IMG/VR virus record: IMGVR_UViG_3300025401_000104
Coordinates: 1-22,820 of that record
Direction: 5' to 3' (one strand)
Source of the DNA: a virus
DNA: 22,820 nt
This document shows, piece after piece, positions 1 through 5,861 of the stretch. Under the pieces are notes generated by a model, which was given only the letters and a program-made list of their open reading frames with translations, did not search any database and was not told the origin of the DNA. Every line of letters starts with the position of its first letter. The stretch's first letter is position 1. A program made the translations under genes and the position numbers.

Positions 1-158
1 CGGTCAAGTAAGCTCTCCACCCGATAGGTGTGTGGCTCTCTTGTTTGGCGTGGTCGGGGAGGTATAAGCCTCATAACCATGGGAACCCGTGCACTGAAAA
101 GAGGATGCATACTCGTTCCTGTTGAATACTAATTAAATTGACGTAATAGAAGATTAAT
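1..158 (+). other. Non-coding leader region, candidate structured RNA
   Basis: No frame stays open and the segment looks richer in G+C than its surroundings. Three short hairpins can be drawn in series: CACC/GGTG around position 20-32, GAGG/CCTC around 58-72, and CATGG/CCGTG around 78-92. CTCTT at 38-42 could pair with AAGAG at 99-103 and enclose the last two. It precedes a tRNA gene directly, so it may be a stable RNA of the tRNA cluster or the tail of a feature cut by the window edge. I cannot match it to a known RNA family. Confidence 0.3.
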
Positions 159-236
159 GCGCTTGTAGCCCAACGGTTAGGAGGCGAATGCCTTAGAAGC
201 ATTACAGTGTAAGTTCGAATCTTACCAAGCGCACCA
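159..236 (+). tRNA. tRNA with UAG anticodon (nominal Leu, CUA codons), short variable arm
   Basis: The cloverleaf is clear. The acceptor GCGCTTG pairs with CAAGCGC, the anticodon stem AATGC/GCATT carries the loop CTTAGAA, the T arm is GTAAG/CTTAC with loop TTCGAAT, and CCA is encoded. The D stem has three good pairs and one mismatch. The anticodon reads UAG, which would decode CUA (Leu), but the variable arm is only five bases, whereas tRNA-Leu is normally a long-arm type. Its amino acid identity is therefore uncertain. Confidence 0.85.
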
Positions 237-252
237 ATTTTAGAGAACTAAT

Positions 253-438
253 ATGGAAGACGAATTAAACAACGAAAATTTTAATAAAGAATTTTGGAAA
301 TGGTTTGATGCTCTTCCAAAAATAGAAAAGAATAGATTTTGGCATTATGCAGCTGATATGGCCAAACTTTATTTTTATAATAAATATTATATTAAAAAAA
401 GGCAAGTAGGTCGGCAAGGTGTCGACAAGCTCTCATAA
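253..438 (+). CDS. Small conserved-looking phage protein, unknown function
   Basis: A 61-residue protein rich in aromatic and charged residues, with an FWKWFDALP segment near residue 14 and an ADMAKLYFYNKYY segment near residue 34. This pattern resembles small hypothetical proteins of T4-like phages, but I recognise no function. The ATG lies 16 bases after the upstream tRNA and has only a weak Shine-Dalgarno (agagaa). The last 12 codons run into the tRNA-Met gene, so the natural C-terminus is probably the LysLys just before the tRNA plus an accidental tail. The reading is plausible but unproven. Confidence 0.5.
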   Translation: MEDELNNENFNKEFWKWFDALPKIEKNRFWHYAADMAKLYFYNKYYIKKRQVGRQGVDKLS

Positions 439-476
439 GGCTTCCAAGATTGGTTCGATTCCAATTACTTGCACCA
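402..476 (+). tRNA. tRNA with CAU anticodon (elongator Met or Ile-2)
   Basis: The acceptor GCAAGTA pairs perfectly with TACTTGC. The anticodon stem AAGCT/GGCTT has a closing U-G pair and the loop is CTCATAA. The T stem is ATTGG/CCAAT with loop TTCGATT, and CCA is encoded. The paired first acceptor base rules out an initiator tRNA. Whether C34 is lysidinylated (Ile, AUA) or not (Met) cannot be told from sequence. Confidence 0.92.
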
Positions 477-491
477 GTTATGGAGTATATT

Positions 492-911
492 ATGTTTGGT
501 AAAAAAATTGGCATTACATTTTCAACATTCGACCTCCTTCATGCAGGACATATTGCAATGTTAGAAGAATGTAAGAGGCAATGTAATTACCTTATTGTTG
601 GTTTACAAACAGATCCTACAATAGACCGACCTGATACAAAAAATAAACCAGCACAAACTATCTATGAAAGATGGATGCAGCTGGATGCTTGTAAATTTAT
701 TGACAAAATTATTCCTTACGCCACCGAGGCTGATGTGATTGATATTCTTTTATCGCAGCATATTGATATTAGATTTCTTGGTGAAGAATATAGAGATACA
801 GAATTTACAGGTAAAACTGCATGTTTAAGAAAAAAAATAAAAATAATTTATAATAGTAGAGAACATAGATTTTCAACAACAGAGTTGCGTAAACGTGCAG
901 CTATAAAATAA
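492..911 (+). CDS. Cytidylyltransferase-like nucleotidyltransferase (TagD/glycerol-3-phosphate cytidylyltransferase family)
   Basis: A 139-residue, single-domain HxGH nucleotidyltransferase. The HAGH signature is at residues 17-20, after the beta-strand IGITFSTFDLL. A YERWMQL segment matches the conserved ER helix, and FSTTELRKR near residue 127 is the ISSTxxR-like nucleotide-binding loop. The family transfers CMP (or AMP) from a nucleoside triphosphate to a sugar- or polyol-phosphate, and length fits TagD. The start is ATG 492 because GGAG sits six bases upstream; longer versions would run into the tRNA. It ends two bases before the tRNA-Ser gene. Similar genes occur in T4-like cyanophages. 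The substrate is unknown, and a surface-polysaccharide or head-group role is inference. Confidence 0.8.
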   Translation: MFGKKIGITFSTFDLLHAGHIAMLEECKRQCNYLIVGLQTDPTIDRPDTKNKPAQTIYERWMQLDACKFIDKIIPYATEADVIDILLSQHIDIRFLGEEYRDTEFTGKTACLRKKIKIIYNSREHRFSTTELRKRAAIK

Positions 912-912
912 T

Positions 913-1003
913 GGAAGAGTGTCCGAGCGGTTTATGGATCTGGTCTTGAAAACCAGCGTAGGTGAATAGTCTACCGTGGGTTCGAATCCCACCTCTTCCT
1001 CCA
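913..1003 (+). tRNA. tRNA-Ser (UGA)
   Basis: The acceptor GGAAGAG pairs with CTCTTCC, the anticodon stem CTGGT/ACCAG has loop CTTGAAA (anticodon UGA), and the long variable arm typical of tRNA-Ser is present. The T stem is GTGGG/CCCAC and CCA is encoded. The discriminator base reads T rather than the usual G for serine tRNAs. Confidence 0.93.
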
Positions 1004-1019
1004 TTATAAAGGATATCCA

Positions 1020-1292
1020 ATGGATCAAAGTATAATCGATTTAATTAATGCTTTCTTTCCATTCGTCGGATGTCTATTTGTTATTATAAACATTCAACAA
1101 ATTATTAAAGACAAAACATTAAAAGGTACTCATTGGCTTTCGCCGTTGTTTTTTTACACTGGTCAAGCATGGGGTGTATTTTTTTGTTATTCTCTCCACC
1201 AATGGTTTTCTTTCGTTGGTGGTTCTATGCTACTTACATGTAGCATGGTTTGGTATTCAACAATGATCTATTATAAATTTTTTAATAAATGA
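1020..1292 (+). CDS. Small three-helix membrane protein, SemiSWEET/PQ-loop-like
   Basis: A 90-residue hydrophobic protein with three likely membrane helices at about residues 9-27, 40-58 and 62-84. The order of helix 1, IQQIIKDKTLKG, helix 2, a short loop, helix 3 and a basic C-terminus matches the layout and length of bacterial SemiSWEET sugar transporters, where a PQ motif ends helix 1. Here the proline is replaced by isoleucine (IQQ). Related small proteins are common in T4-like phages. An AAGGA ribosome binding site precedes ATG 1020. Its stop abuts the stop of the convergent lipase gene. A transport role is inference; a holin-like role cannot be excluded. Confidence 0.6.
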   Translation: MDQSIIDLINAFFPFVGCLFVIINIQQIIKDKTLKGTHWLSPLFFYTGQAWGVFFCYSLHQWFSFVGGSMLLTCSMVWYSTMIYYKFFNK

Positions 1293-2045
1293 TTATTTGT
1301 TAGGATCGATATTTTTAATTCTTGTAGCATACAAGCTGATGCTATGGTCGTCGATACCTTCAAGTAATTTACCATTTTTAAGAGCATGATAGTGTGCTCT
1401 AATTTTATCTTTTAATTTCTGCCAAGGTGTTAGCTGTCTAATATTACCGTAGTAATTAATATAGTGTAATGTTCCATGATGATAAAATCCTAAAAATGCT
1501 GGCGGAACTCTTGTTACGATATCATTACAGTTTACGAATCTATGGTGTTTTGTTTTGATACAATCTACATATTCTTTGTTACCTAATCTCGGGCAACCAT
1601 AAGTAAATAACATTTCTGGATTATAACCAGCAAACTCTAACTCTTGTGTGATATAAAGAGCCATTGCTGCACCAAGACTATGACCAGCCAACCAAATTTT
1701 ACGATTTGGATATTTTTTAATATACTCTAATACCATCGGTAAAAGTTTTCTAGCTTCTCTTCTGAAACCTTCATGCACCCAACCAAGAGCATGTCTTTTA
1801 GGAATAGTATCTAAATCTGCATATAAATCATTTATTTTTGTAGGCTGAGTACCACGACATGTTATAATTAAATCATTTTTATTACATGCCGCATGACCTT
1901 GTGCGCCATCATTATTAAAAAATACATAGTTGTATGGTTTCATTTCTAACTCTAAGAAATTTTTACTACAATCATCTGTATATGCGGCATTTGCTAATGT
2001 AGCAAAAAGATATGCTTTTTCTAAAAAGTTCATGTCATCGATCAT
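1293..2045 (-). CDS. Class 3 (fungal-type) lipase, alpha/beta hydrolase
   Basis: A 250-residue alpha/beta hydrolase of the lipase class 3 family, which hydrolyses ester bonds of acylglycerols or phospholipids. The nucleophile elbow GHSLG is at residues 121-125 (Ser123), ITCRGTQ at 61-67 forms the oxyanion-hole strand, Asp175 lies in NDIVTRVPP, and His234 in DDHSISLY completes the triad. No signal peptide is visible, so export would need lysis or another route. ATG 2045 is chosen for the GGAGA site seven bases upstream; a longer reading would overlap the tRNA-Val gene. A TATAAATA late promoter lies 35 bases upstream, so the gene is expected to be expressed late. It is the only minus-strand gene in this region. 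Confidence 0.88.
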   Translation of the reverse strand: MIDDMNFLEKAYLFATLANAAYTDDCSKNFLELEMKPYNYVFFNNDGAQGHAACNKNDLIITCRGTQPTKINDLYADLDTIPKRHALGWVHEGFRREARKLLPMVLEYIKKYPNRKIWLAGHSLGAAMALYITQELEFAGYNPEMLFTYGCPRLGNKEYVDCIKTKHHRFVNCNDIVTRVPPAFLGFYHHGTLHYINYYGNIRQLTPWQKLKDKIRAHYHALKNGKLLEGIDDHSISLYATRIKNIDPNK

Positions 2046-2080
2046 AATTTTTCTCCAGCAGCCTATATAATAATACGCAG

Positions 2081-2088
2081 TATTTATA
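2081..2088 (-). promoter_or_regulatory. T4-type late promoter for the lipase gene
   Basis: The minus strand reads CTATAAATAC, an exact match to the T4 late promoter core TATAAATA. It lies 35 bases upstream of the lipase start codon and points away from the tRNA-Val gene. Confidence 0.75.
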
Positions 2089-2095
2089 GAATAAT

Positions 2096-2171
2096 GGTCG
2101 GTTAGCTCAGTTGGTAGAGCATCTCGTTTACACCGAGAATGTCGGCGGTTCGAGACCGTCACCGACTACCA
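2096..2171 (+). tRNA. tRNA-Val (UAC)
   Basis: The acceptor GGTCGGT pairs with ACCGACT (first pair is a G-U wobble). The D arm is GCTC/GAGC, the anticodon stem TCTCG/CGAGA has loop TTTACAC (anticodon UAC), the T arm GGCGG/CCGTC has loop TTCGAGA, and CCA is encoded. Confidence 0.93.
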
Positions 2172-2177
2172 AATAAT

Positions 2178-2252
2178 GCGGACGTAGCTCAGTGGTAGAG
2201 CATCTCGTTGCCAACGAGAATGTCGTGGGTTCGACCCCCATCGTCCGCTCCA
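2178..2252 (+). tRNA. tRNA-Gly (GCC)
   Basis: The acceptor GCGGACG pairs with CGTCCGC. The anticodon stem TCTCG/CGAGA carries loop TTGCCAA (anticodon GCC), the T loop is TTCGACC, the discriminator is T and CCA is encoded. The anticodon stem is identical to that of the adjacent tRNA-Val, which suggests duplication or gene conversion. Confidence 0.93.
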
Positions 2253-2256
2253 TTAT

Positions 2257-2330
2257 TGGGAGATCGTCTAATGGTAGGACCGCAGACTTTGAATCTGCTT
2301 ATCGGGGTTCGAGTCCCTGTCTCCCAGCCA
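2257..2330 (+). tRNA. tRNA-Gln (UUG)
   Basis: The acceptor TGGGAGA pairs with TCTCCCA, and the initial U-A pair is typical of tRNA-Gln. The anticodon stem GCAGA/TCTGC has loop CTTTGAA (anticodon UUG), the T loop is TTCGAGT, and GCCA ends the gene. Confidence 0.94.
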
Positions 2331-2341
2331 AAAAATAATAC

Positions 2342-2370
2342 TTTACTAATTTAACTATATACATTATAAT
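2342..2370 (+). promoter_or_regulatory. Sigma70-type promoter for the outer-membrane protein gene
   Basis: TTTACT (2342-2347), a 17-base spacer and a perfect TATAAT (2365-2370) lie between the tRNA cluster and the outer-membrane protein gene. With the terminator at 3090 this makes the gene an independent transcription unit. Confidence 0.7.
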
Positions 2371-2423
2371 CATGAAAGGTTAAGATTTATCTTGGCTTTG
2401 TTTTAAACACTAAGGAGTACTAA

Positions 2424-3065
2424 ATGAAGAAGTTATTAATTACAGTAGCCGCTGTTGTTCTAGCAACATCTGCATTCGCAACTGATCTTCCTTCAAAGAA
2501 GAAGGCACCGCTTCCACCAGTAGCTACTGTCGAAACTGCAAGTAGCTCAGATAGTTTGTCGGTTGCTTACGGTCAAGACCTTGCTAAGAATTTTGGTTCA
2601 AAGTCAGACGAACTTTATCAACTTACATACACCCACAATCTAGGCAAGGGATTTACTGTTGGTGGTATGGCTCAAACTACTCAAGTTCCAGGCTCAACGT
2701 TGAATCAAAATTTAGAAGCACAGGTTGGTTATGCACTTCCTTCCTTTTCTAATGTAACACTATCGAGTAAGATTGGCGTTGGCGAAAGATTCGGAACTTC
2801 TAACTTTCCATACTTTGCCGTATACGGTAATGCTGATTATCGGGTGAACGATAAGTTTACTATCAACGCTCTTCAATATACCTATACCTCTGCATTTAAC
2901 AGCGGACGTGATGGTTACCAGAGCCATCAGCTAGGAACTGGTGTTACATATAACATCAATTCTAAGTATTCTCTAAATGCGACCGTTGCTCGTACCTTTG
3001 ACACTACAACAAATTTTAATACAACTGGCGACCAGATTATGGTTGGTTTAACAACTAACTTCTAA
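2424..3065 (+). CDS. Phage-encoded outer-membrane beta-barrel protein (host porin-like)
   Basis: A 213-residue secreted protein. Residues 1-19 are a classical signal peptide (MKK, hydrophobic core, SAFA cleavage site). The mature protein starts TDLPSKKKAPLPP, a Lys/Pro-rich linker seen in alphaproteobacterial Omp25/Omp31-type proteins. The rest shows alternating polar and hydrophobic beta-strands with Gly/Asn/Ser turns and ends in Asn-Phe, the terminal aromatic that directs insertion by BAM. A strong AAGGAG site precedes ATG 2424. The gene has its own promoter and terminator, a moron-like arrangement. It may alter the host surface or block superinfection (inference); the exact family is not certain. 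Confidence 0.75.
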   Translation: MKKLLITVAAVVLATSAFATDLPSKKKAPLPPVATVETASSSDSLSVAYGQDLAKNFGSKSDELYQLTYTHNLGKGFTVGGMAQTTQVPGSTLNQNLEAQVGYALPSFSNVTLSSKIGVGERFGTSNFPYFAVYGNADYRVNDKFTINALQYTYTSAFNSGRDGYQSHQLGTGVTYNINSKYSLNATVARTFDTTTNFNTTGDQIMVGLTTNF

Positions 3066-3089
3066 TAGCCTCTATACAAATTGGTTAGA

Positions 3090-3118
3090 AACGCAGAGAT
3101 TTAGGTCTCTGCGTTTTT
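3090..3118 (+). terminator. Rho-independent terminator after the outer-membrane protein gene
   Basis: A perfect 10-bp stem AACGCAGAGA / TCTCTGCGTT with a six-base loop is followed by a T run. Confidence 0.9.
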
Positions 3119-3155
3119 CGTTTAAAAGCTCAACGATTTCAATCGTCTTTTTTCC

Positions 3156-3183
3156 TTGACTTTTCTGCTCTATACGCTATAAT
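3156..3183 (+). promoter_or_regulatory. Strong early (sigma70-type) promoter
   Basis: TTGACT, a 16-base spacer and TATAAT, followed by AGTAATATGAT. The TAATATG element after the -10 box recurs in the same register at two other promoters in the window (7404 and 14032). Confidence 0.85.
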
Positions 3184-3213
3184 AGTAATATGATTGAAAA
3201 TAAGGAGTTAAAT

Positions 3214-3429
3214 ATGTGGAATGAAGAAGATATGGAAAAATACTCAGCCAATCTTGATGCGCAGGAAACTGCAGTTCTAGAAGCTGTTTATGAACATAAA
3301 TTTTCAGACTTTGAAAAAGTTCGTGTTTATGTTGAATTGAAATTAGAAGAAACCGATATCGATTATCTTCGTTCAGTTTGGAACATGGTCGCTAATCCAG
3401 AAAAGAAAGTTTATCTCAATGTTGAATAA
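3214..3429 (+). CDS. Small acidic early protein, unknown function
   Basis: A 71-residue acidic, probably helical protein with no family I recognise. ATG 3214 is chosen because AAGGAG lies seven bases upstream; an in-frame ATG at 3190 would put the start at or next to the predicted transcription start. It is the first gene after a strong early promoter, so it is a candidate host-takeover protein. It overlaps the start of the next gene by 11 bases. Confidence 0.75.
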   Translation: MWNEEDMEKYSANLDAQETAVLEAVYEHKFSDFEKVRVYVELKLEETDIDYLRSVWNMVANPEKKVYLNVE

Positions 3430-3721
3430 AATTGTAATCGCAGTTATGGCAATTGGTCTTACAGTCACCAGTGCGCATGCAGACTATTATCATCATTACG
3501 GAAACCACAATAACTATTACAATCGTGGCGGAAATGGCGGTGATTGGGCAGCACCACTAATCGGTGGTTTGATCATCGGTGGAATGTTGGGTGCTATGAG
3601 TGAGCAACAGAACCAACAGCAACAATGGTACTACAACCAACAGTATCAGCCGATTTGCCGCGATGTTATTATTGGTTATGATGTATGGAATCGTCCAGTT
3701 TTTCGGAGAATTTGTCAATGA
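3419..3721 (+). CDS. Secreted His/Asn/Tyr/Gln-rich protein with Gly-rich hydrophobic segment
   Basis: A 100-residue protein with a signal peptide (residues 1-21, cleavage after AHA). The mature part begins DYYHHYGNHNNYYNRGG, is followed by a Gly-rich hydrophobic stretch near residues 45-60 (LIGGLIIGGMLGAM), a Gln-rich spacer, and a C-terminus with two cysteines flanking GYDVWNRPVFRR. The build resembles small exported proteins of rhizobia. It should be periplasmic or envelope-bound. The ATG overlaps the previous gene by 11 bases and the TGA overlaps the next ATG, so the three genes look translationally coupled. Function unknown. Confidence 0.7.
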   Translation: MLNKIVIAVMAIGLTVTSAHADYYHHYGNHNNYYNRGGNGGDWAAPLIGGLIIGGMLGAMSEQQNQQQQWYYNQQYQPICRDVIIGYDVWNRPVFRRICQ

Positions 3722-4047
3722 AATTTGAAACTAAATATGAGATCAATGATCGATTTTGGGTAGCTCGTTGCCGTAAACATATTCACGAAGACGAAAAAGA
3801 AATCGATGGTAAAATTTGGGTAAACACTTATTTTACTTTTGAACCATACGTTAAAGAAAAAGAAATTGTTTCTGTAGAAATTCGTTTAGGTTTATATGGA
3901 ACTGGAATTATCTATGGCATTCGTAATATTGGCGAACATGCTGAAATGAGTAACTTCTATCCAGAAGCTAATATAAATATTCTTACTAAAAAAGAAGCCC
4001 AAGCAATAGCTCTTAAAGCTGCAGAAAACTGCGAGGAATTATATTAA
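3718..4047 (+). CDS. Hypothetical phage protein
   Basis: A 109-residue soluble, mixed alpha/beta protein without signal peptide or motif that I recognise. It starts at ATG 3718, overlapping the previous stop as ATGA, with GGAGA 9-10 bases upstream. The C-terminal helix (TKKEAQAIALKAAENCEELY) is regular and amphipathic. It is the last clear gene of the early operon that begins at 3156. Confidence 0.7.
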   Translation: MKFETKYEINDRFWVARCRKHIHEDEKEIDGKIWVNTYFTFEPYVKEKEIVSVEIRLGLYGTGIIYGIRNIGEHAEMSNFYPEANINILTKKEAQAIALKAAENCEELY

Positions 4048-4053
4048 CAAATC

Positions 4054-4194
4054 ATGTACATAATAGAGGTACGATATCTTAAACACGGAAGATATTACTC
4101 TATTAGTCGCTTGGGTAAGTTAATAATATTAACAAAAGATAAACGGATCGCAGATGAATATGAAGCTATTAATTTTTCTCTGCGGTCTTCTTAG
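4054..4194 (+). CDS. Small 46-residue protein, unknown
   Basis: A short frame starting six bases after the previous stop. It encodes a basic, strand-rich peptide (MYIIEVRYLKHGRYYS then LGKLIILTKDKRIADEYEA) whose pattern looks like a real small phage protein rather than random translation. The ribosome binding site is weak and distant. Its 3' end overlaps the convergent outer-spanin gene by 26 bases. Confidence 0.5.
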   Translation: MYIIEVRYLKHGRYYSISRLGKLIILTKDKRIADEYEAINFSLRSS

Positions 4195-4435
4195 CATTTT
4201 CTAAATATGTTTTGATAGAGTCAATACTATTTTTACAAATTTTATTATATCTATCAAGCTGAACAATTAATTTAGCAACTTCAATATCAGTTAATTTTTT
4301 TGGATCTGGATAAGATTCTACCGTTGGGCAATTGTACATACTAGCCGATGGTAATATGACAAGCTGTTTTTGTGTAGTGACAACTGTTTGACATCCAGCA
4401 AGCATTAACGTGGTCAGTAATAATACTCTTTTCAT
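4169..4435 (-). CDS. Outer-membrane spanin subunit (Rz1-like lipoprotein)
   Basis: An 88-residue lipoprotein precursor. A basic N-terminus and hydrophobic core end in the lipobox LAGC with Cys15 as the lipidation site, and the mature part is polar with a helical C-terminal half. Its start overlaps the stop of the upstream inner spanin as ATGA. This two-gene order (inner-membrane coiled-coil protein then short lipoprotein) is the signature of o-spanins, which link to the i-spanin across the periplasm and fuse the membranes at the end of lysis. The call rests on architecture, since spanins diverge too much for sequence recognition. Confidence 0.75.
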   Translation of the reverse strand: MKRVLLLTTLMLAGCQTVVTTQKQLVILPSASMYNCPTVESYPDPKKLTDIEVAKLIVQLDRYNKICKNSIDSIKTYLENAKKTAEKN

Positions 4436-4773
4436 TTCGAAACTCCACGAAGCTGATTAATTGTATTTTTTAAAATATCTGATGATACTTGATCGTGTTT
4501 ATTAACATCAGGTGACGATAAATAACTATCGATATTAGACAGTTTTTGATTTAAATTATCATTCTGTTTCGCTAAATTATCTTCAACTGTCCGTTGTTTA
4601 TCTTGTATCTCGGACATCTTAGCTGCGAATTCTTCGCGATCTTTAGCAGCCCGTTCTAATTGCAATTGATTATATTGTAGGAATGCTTTTTGTTCTAAAT
4701 CTTTTTTCCAATATGCTAAACCGCCAGCAAATAAAGATAATAAAAAAATATAAAATTGTATTCTAGCAAACAT
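4432..4773 (-). CDS. Inner-membrane spanin subunit (Rz-like)
   Basis: A 113-residue type II membrane protein with one N-terminal membrane helix (about residues 5-24) followed by a long coiled coil rich in Lys, Glu and Gln (about 25-90). This is the standard i-spanin design. ATG 4773 is chosen because GGAGG lies six to seven bases upstream. A TATAAATA late promoter on the same strand lies 21 bases ahead. The pair is separated from the endolysin (6761, plus strand), so lysis genes are split over both strands here. Confidence 0.78.
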   Translation of the reverse strand: MFARIQFYIFLLSLFAGGLAYWKKDLEQKAFLQYNQLQLERAAKDREEFAAKMSEIQDKQRTVEDNLAKQNDNLNQKLSNIDSYLSSPDVNKHDQVSSDILKNTINQLRGVSK

Positions 4774-4794
4774 AATATCCTCCAAAGTTTTTTG

Positions 4795-4802
4795 TATTTA
4801 TA
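4795..4802 (-). promoter_or_regulatory. T4-type late promoter for the spanin operon
   Basis: The minus strand reads TTTATAAATAC, which contains the exact TATAAATA core, 21 bases before the inner-spanin start codon. Confidence 0.75.
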
Positions 4803-4814
4803 AAAAGGTGATCT

Positions 4815-5492
4815 ATGAAAGTAAATTTAGGACCATATCCTTCGCACTGGTCGACTTATGATATTGAAGGTGACTATCTTGCTATGATGCATAAGGTAGA
4901 GTATGGCTTTCAAGTCGAAGAAAAAGATTATACAAAATTAGATAAAGTTGTTATTTGGCTTCTTGATAAGTGGCAATATGTTTTAAATGCAACAATTAAC
5001 AAATATTTCCATTGGCTTGGACGTAAACAAAAAGTTCACATTGACAACTACGATGTATGGTCAGCCGATCATACTCTTGCACTTATTATCCATCCTACTC
5101 TTGTCAAGTTGAAAGAACAGCTCCACGGTTCTCCAAATACAGATGATGAAGATGTTCCTGATCATTTAAAATCAACAGCTGCTCCTACAAAAGAAAATGA
5201 GTACGACACTGACAACAATCACCATAAGCGTTGGGAATGGATTATTGACGAAATGATTTGGGCATTTGCTCAGCTTATCGATGATAACGCAGATAGTCAA
5301 TTTCACACTGGCGAACATGATATTCAGTGGAAAGAAGTCAAAAATAAAGATGGCAAAGTAATTGCAAATGAAATGGTTCACGGACCAAATAACACTCATA
5401 AGTTCGATAGAGAAGGATATGAAAAGTGGAATGATCGTATCGCTAACGGTCTAAGACTATTCGGAAAATACTACAGAGGATTGTGGGATTAA
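4815..5492 (+). CDS. Conserved phage protein (YDxWSxDHTLA family), unknown function
   Basis: A 225-residue acidic soluble protein. Residues 78-105 contain YDVWSADHTLALIIHPTL followed by a Lys-Gly loop, and 114-145 contain DDEDVPDHLKSTAAP and HHKRWEWIIDEMIWAF. I recall this pattern from hypothetical proteins of many marine and T4-like phages; none that I know of has an assigned function. AAGGTG lies ahead of ATG 4815. It is divergent from the spanin operon across a 41-base gap. Confidence 0.8.
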   Translation: MKVNLGPYPSHWSTYDIEGDYLAMMHKVEYGFQVEEKDYTKLDKVVIWLLDKWQYVLNATINKYFHWLGRKQKVHIDNYDVWSADHTLALIIHPTLVKLKEQLHGSPNTDDEDVPDHLKSTAAPTKENEYDTDNNHHKRWEWIIDEMIWAFAQLIDDNADSQFHTGEHDIQWKEVKNKDGKVIANEMVHGPNNTHKFDREGYEKWNDRIANGLRLFGKYYRGLWD

Positions 5493-5534
5493 ATTATATA
5501 ATGGAACTAATAATAAAAACAATAAGGAGTTCCT

Positions 5535-5768
5535 ATGAAATCAGTTTACGGAATACCAGTATTAGACCTTAAGATGTTACCAGAACAAATGGTTATGGAT
5601 GCGGCTGATATGTATCGTGAGGAAGATCCAGAAAATAGTTTCGTTAGACTTTTAAGAGCTGGCGAAGAATTTAAAGATGCTGGACTTACTCCAATTTATC
5701 TTACTGATGAACCAATGAAAAGAATGATGGTAACAACTAAAGAAAAAATGCAAAAAAAATATCACTAA
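5535..5768 (+). CDS. Small hypothetical protein
   Basis: A 77-residue charged protein with no recognised domain. It has a good AAGGAG site ahead of ATG 5535. A TATAAT-like sequence at 5497-5502 precedes it, but I see no matching -35 box. It sits alone between the conserved 225-residue gene and the Hsp20 late promoter. Confidence 0.7.
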   Translation: MKSVYGIPVLDLKMLPEQMVMDAADMYREEDPENSFVRLLRAGEEFKDAGLTPIYLTDEPMKRMMVTTKEKMQKKYH

Positions 5769-5793
5769 TTTACTAATTTTTATTGCGATGCAA

Positions 5794-5829
5794 TATAAAT
5801 AAACCGTAGAATGCTTAACAGGTTCTACG
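5794..5829 (+). promoter_or_regulatory. T4-type late promoter plus 5' leader hairpin for the Hsp20 operon
   Basis: An exact TATAAATA lies at 5794-5801. Directly after it, CGTAGAA (5805-5811) pairs with TTCTACG (5823-5829), a perfect 7-bp stem that would form near the 5' end of the transcript. The Shine-Dalgarno (5851-5856) is outside the stem, so mRNA protection is more likely than start-site masking. Confidence 0.75.
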
Positions 5830-5861
5830 TAATTTTCACCTTGCCTAATCAGGAGGTCTAT

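Noticed and set aside
159-236. Amber suppressor tRNA
   Set aside because: The anticodon is UAG, which reads the codon CUA; an amber suppressor would need CUA as anticodon.
2046-2162. Longer lipase reading starting near 2162
   Set aside because: It would run through the tRNA-Val gene and the late promoter. ATG 2045 has a good ribosome binding site.
5497-5502. TATAAT before the 5535 gene as a promoter
   Set aside because: No acceptable -35 box lies at 15-19 bases upstream, and no extended -10 is present.
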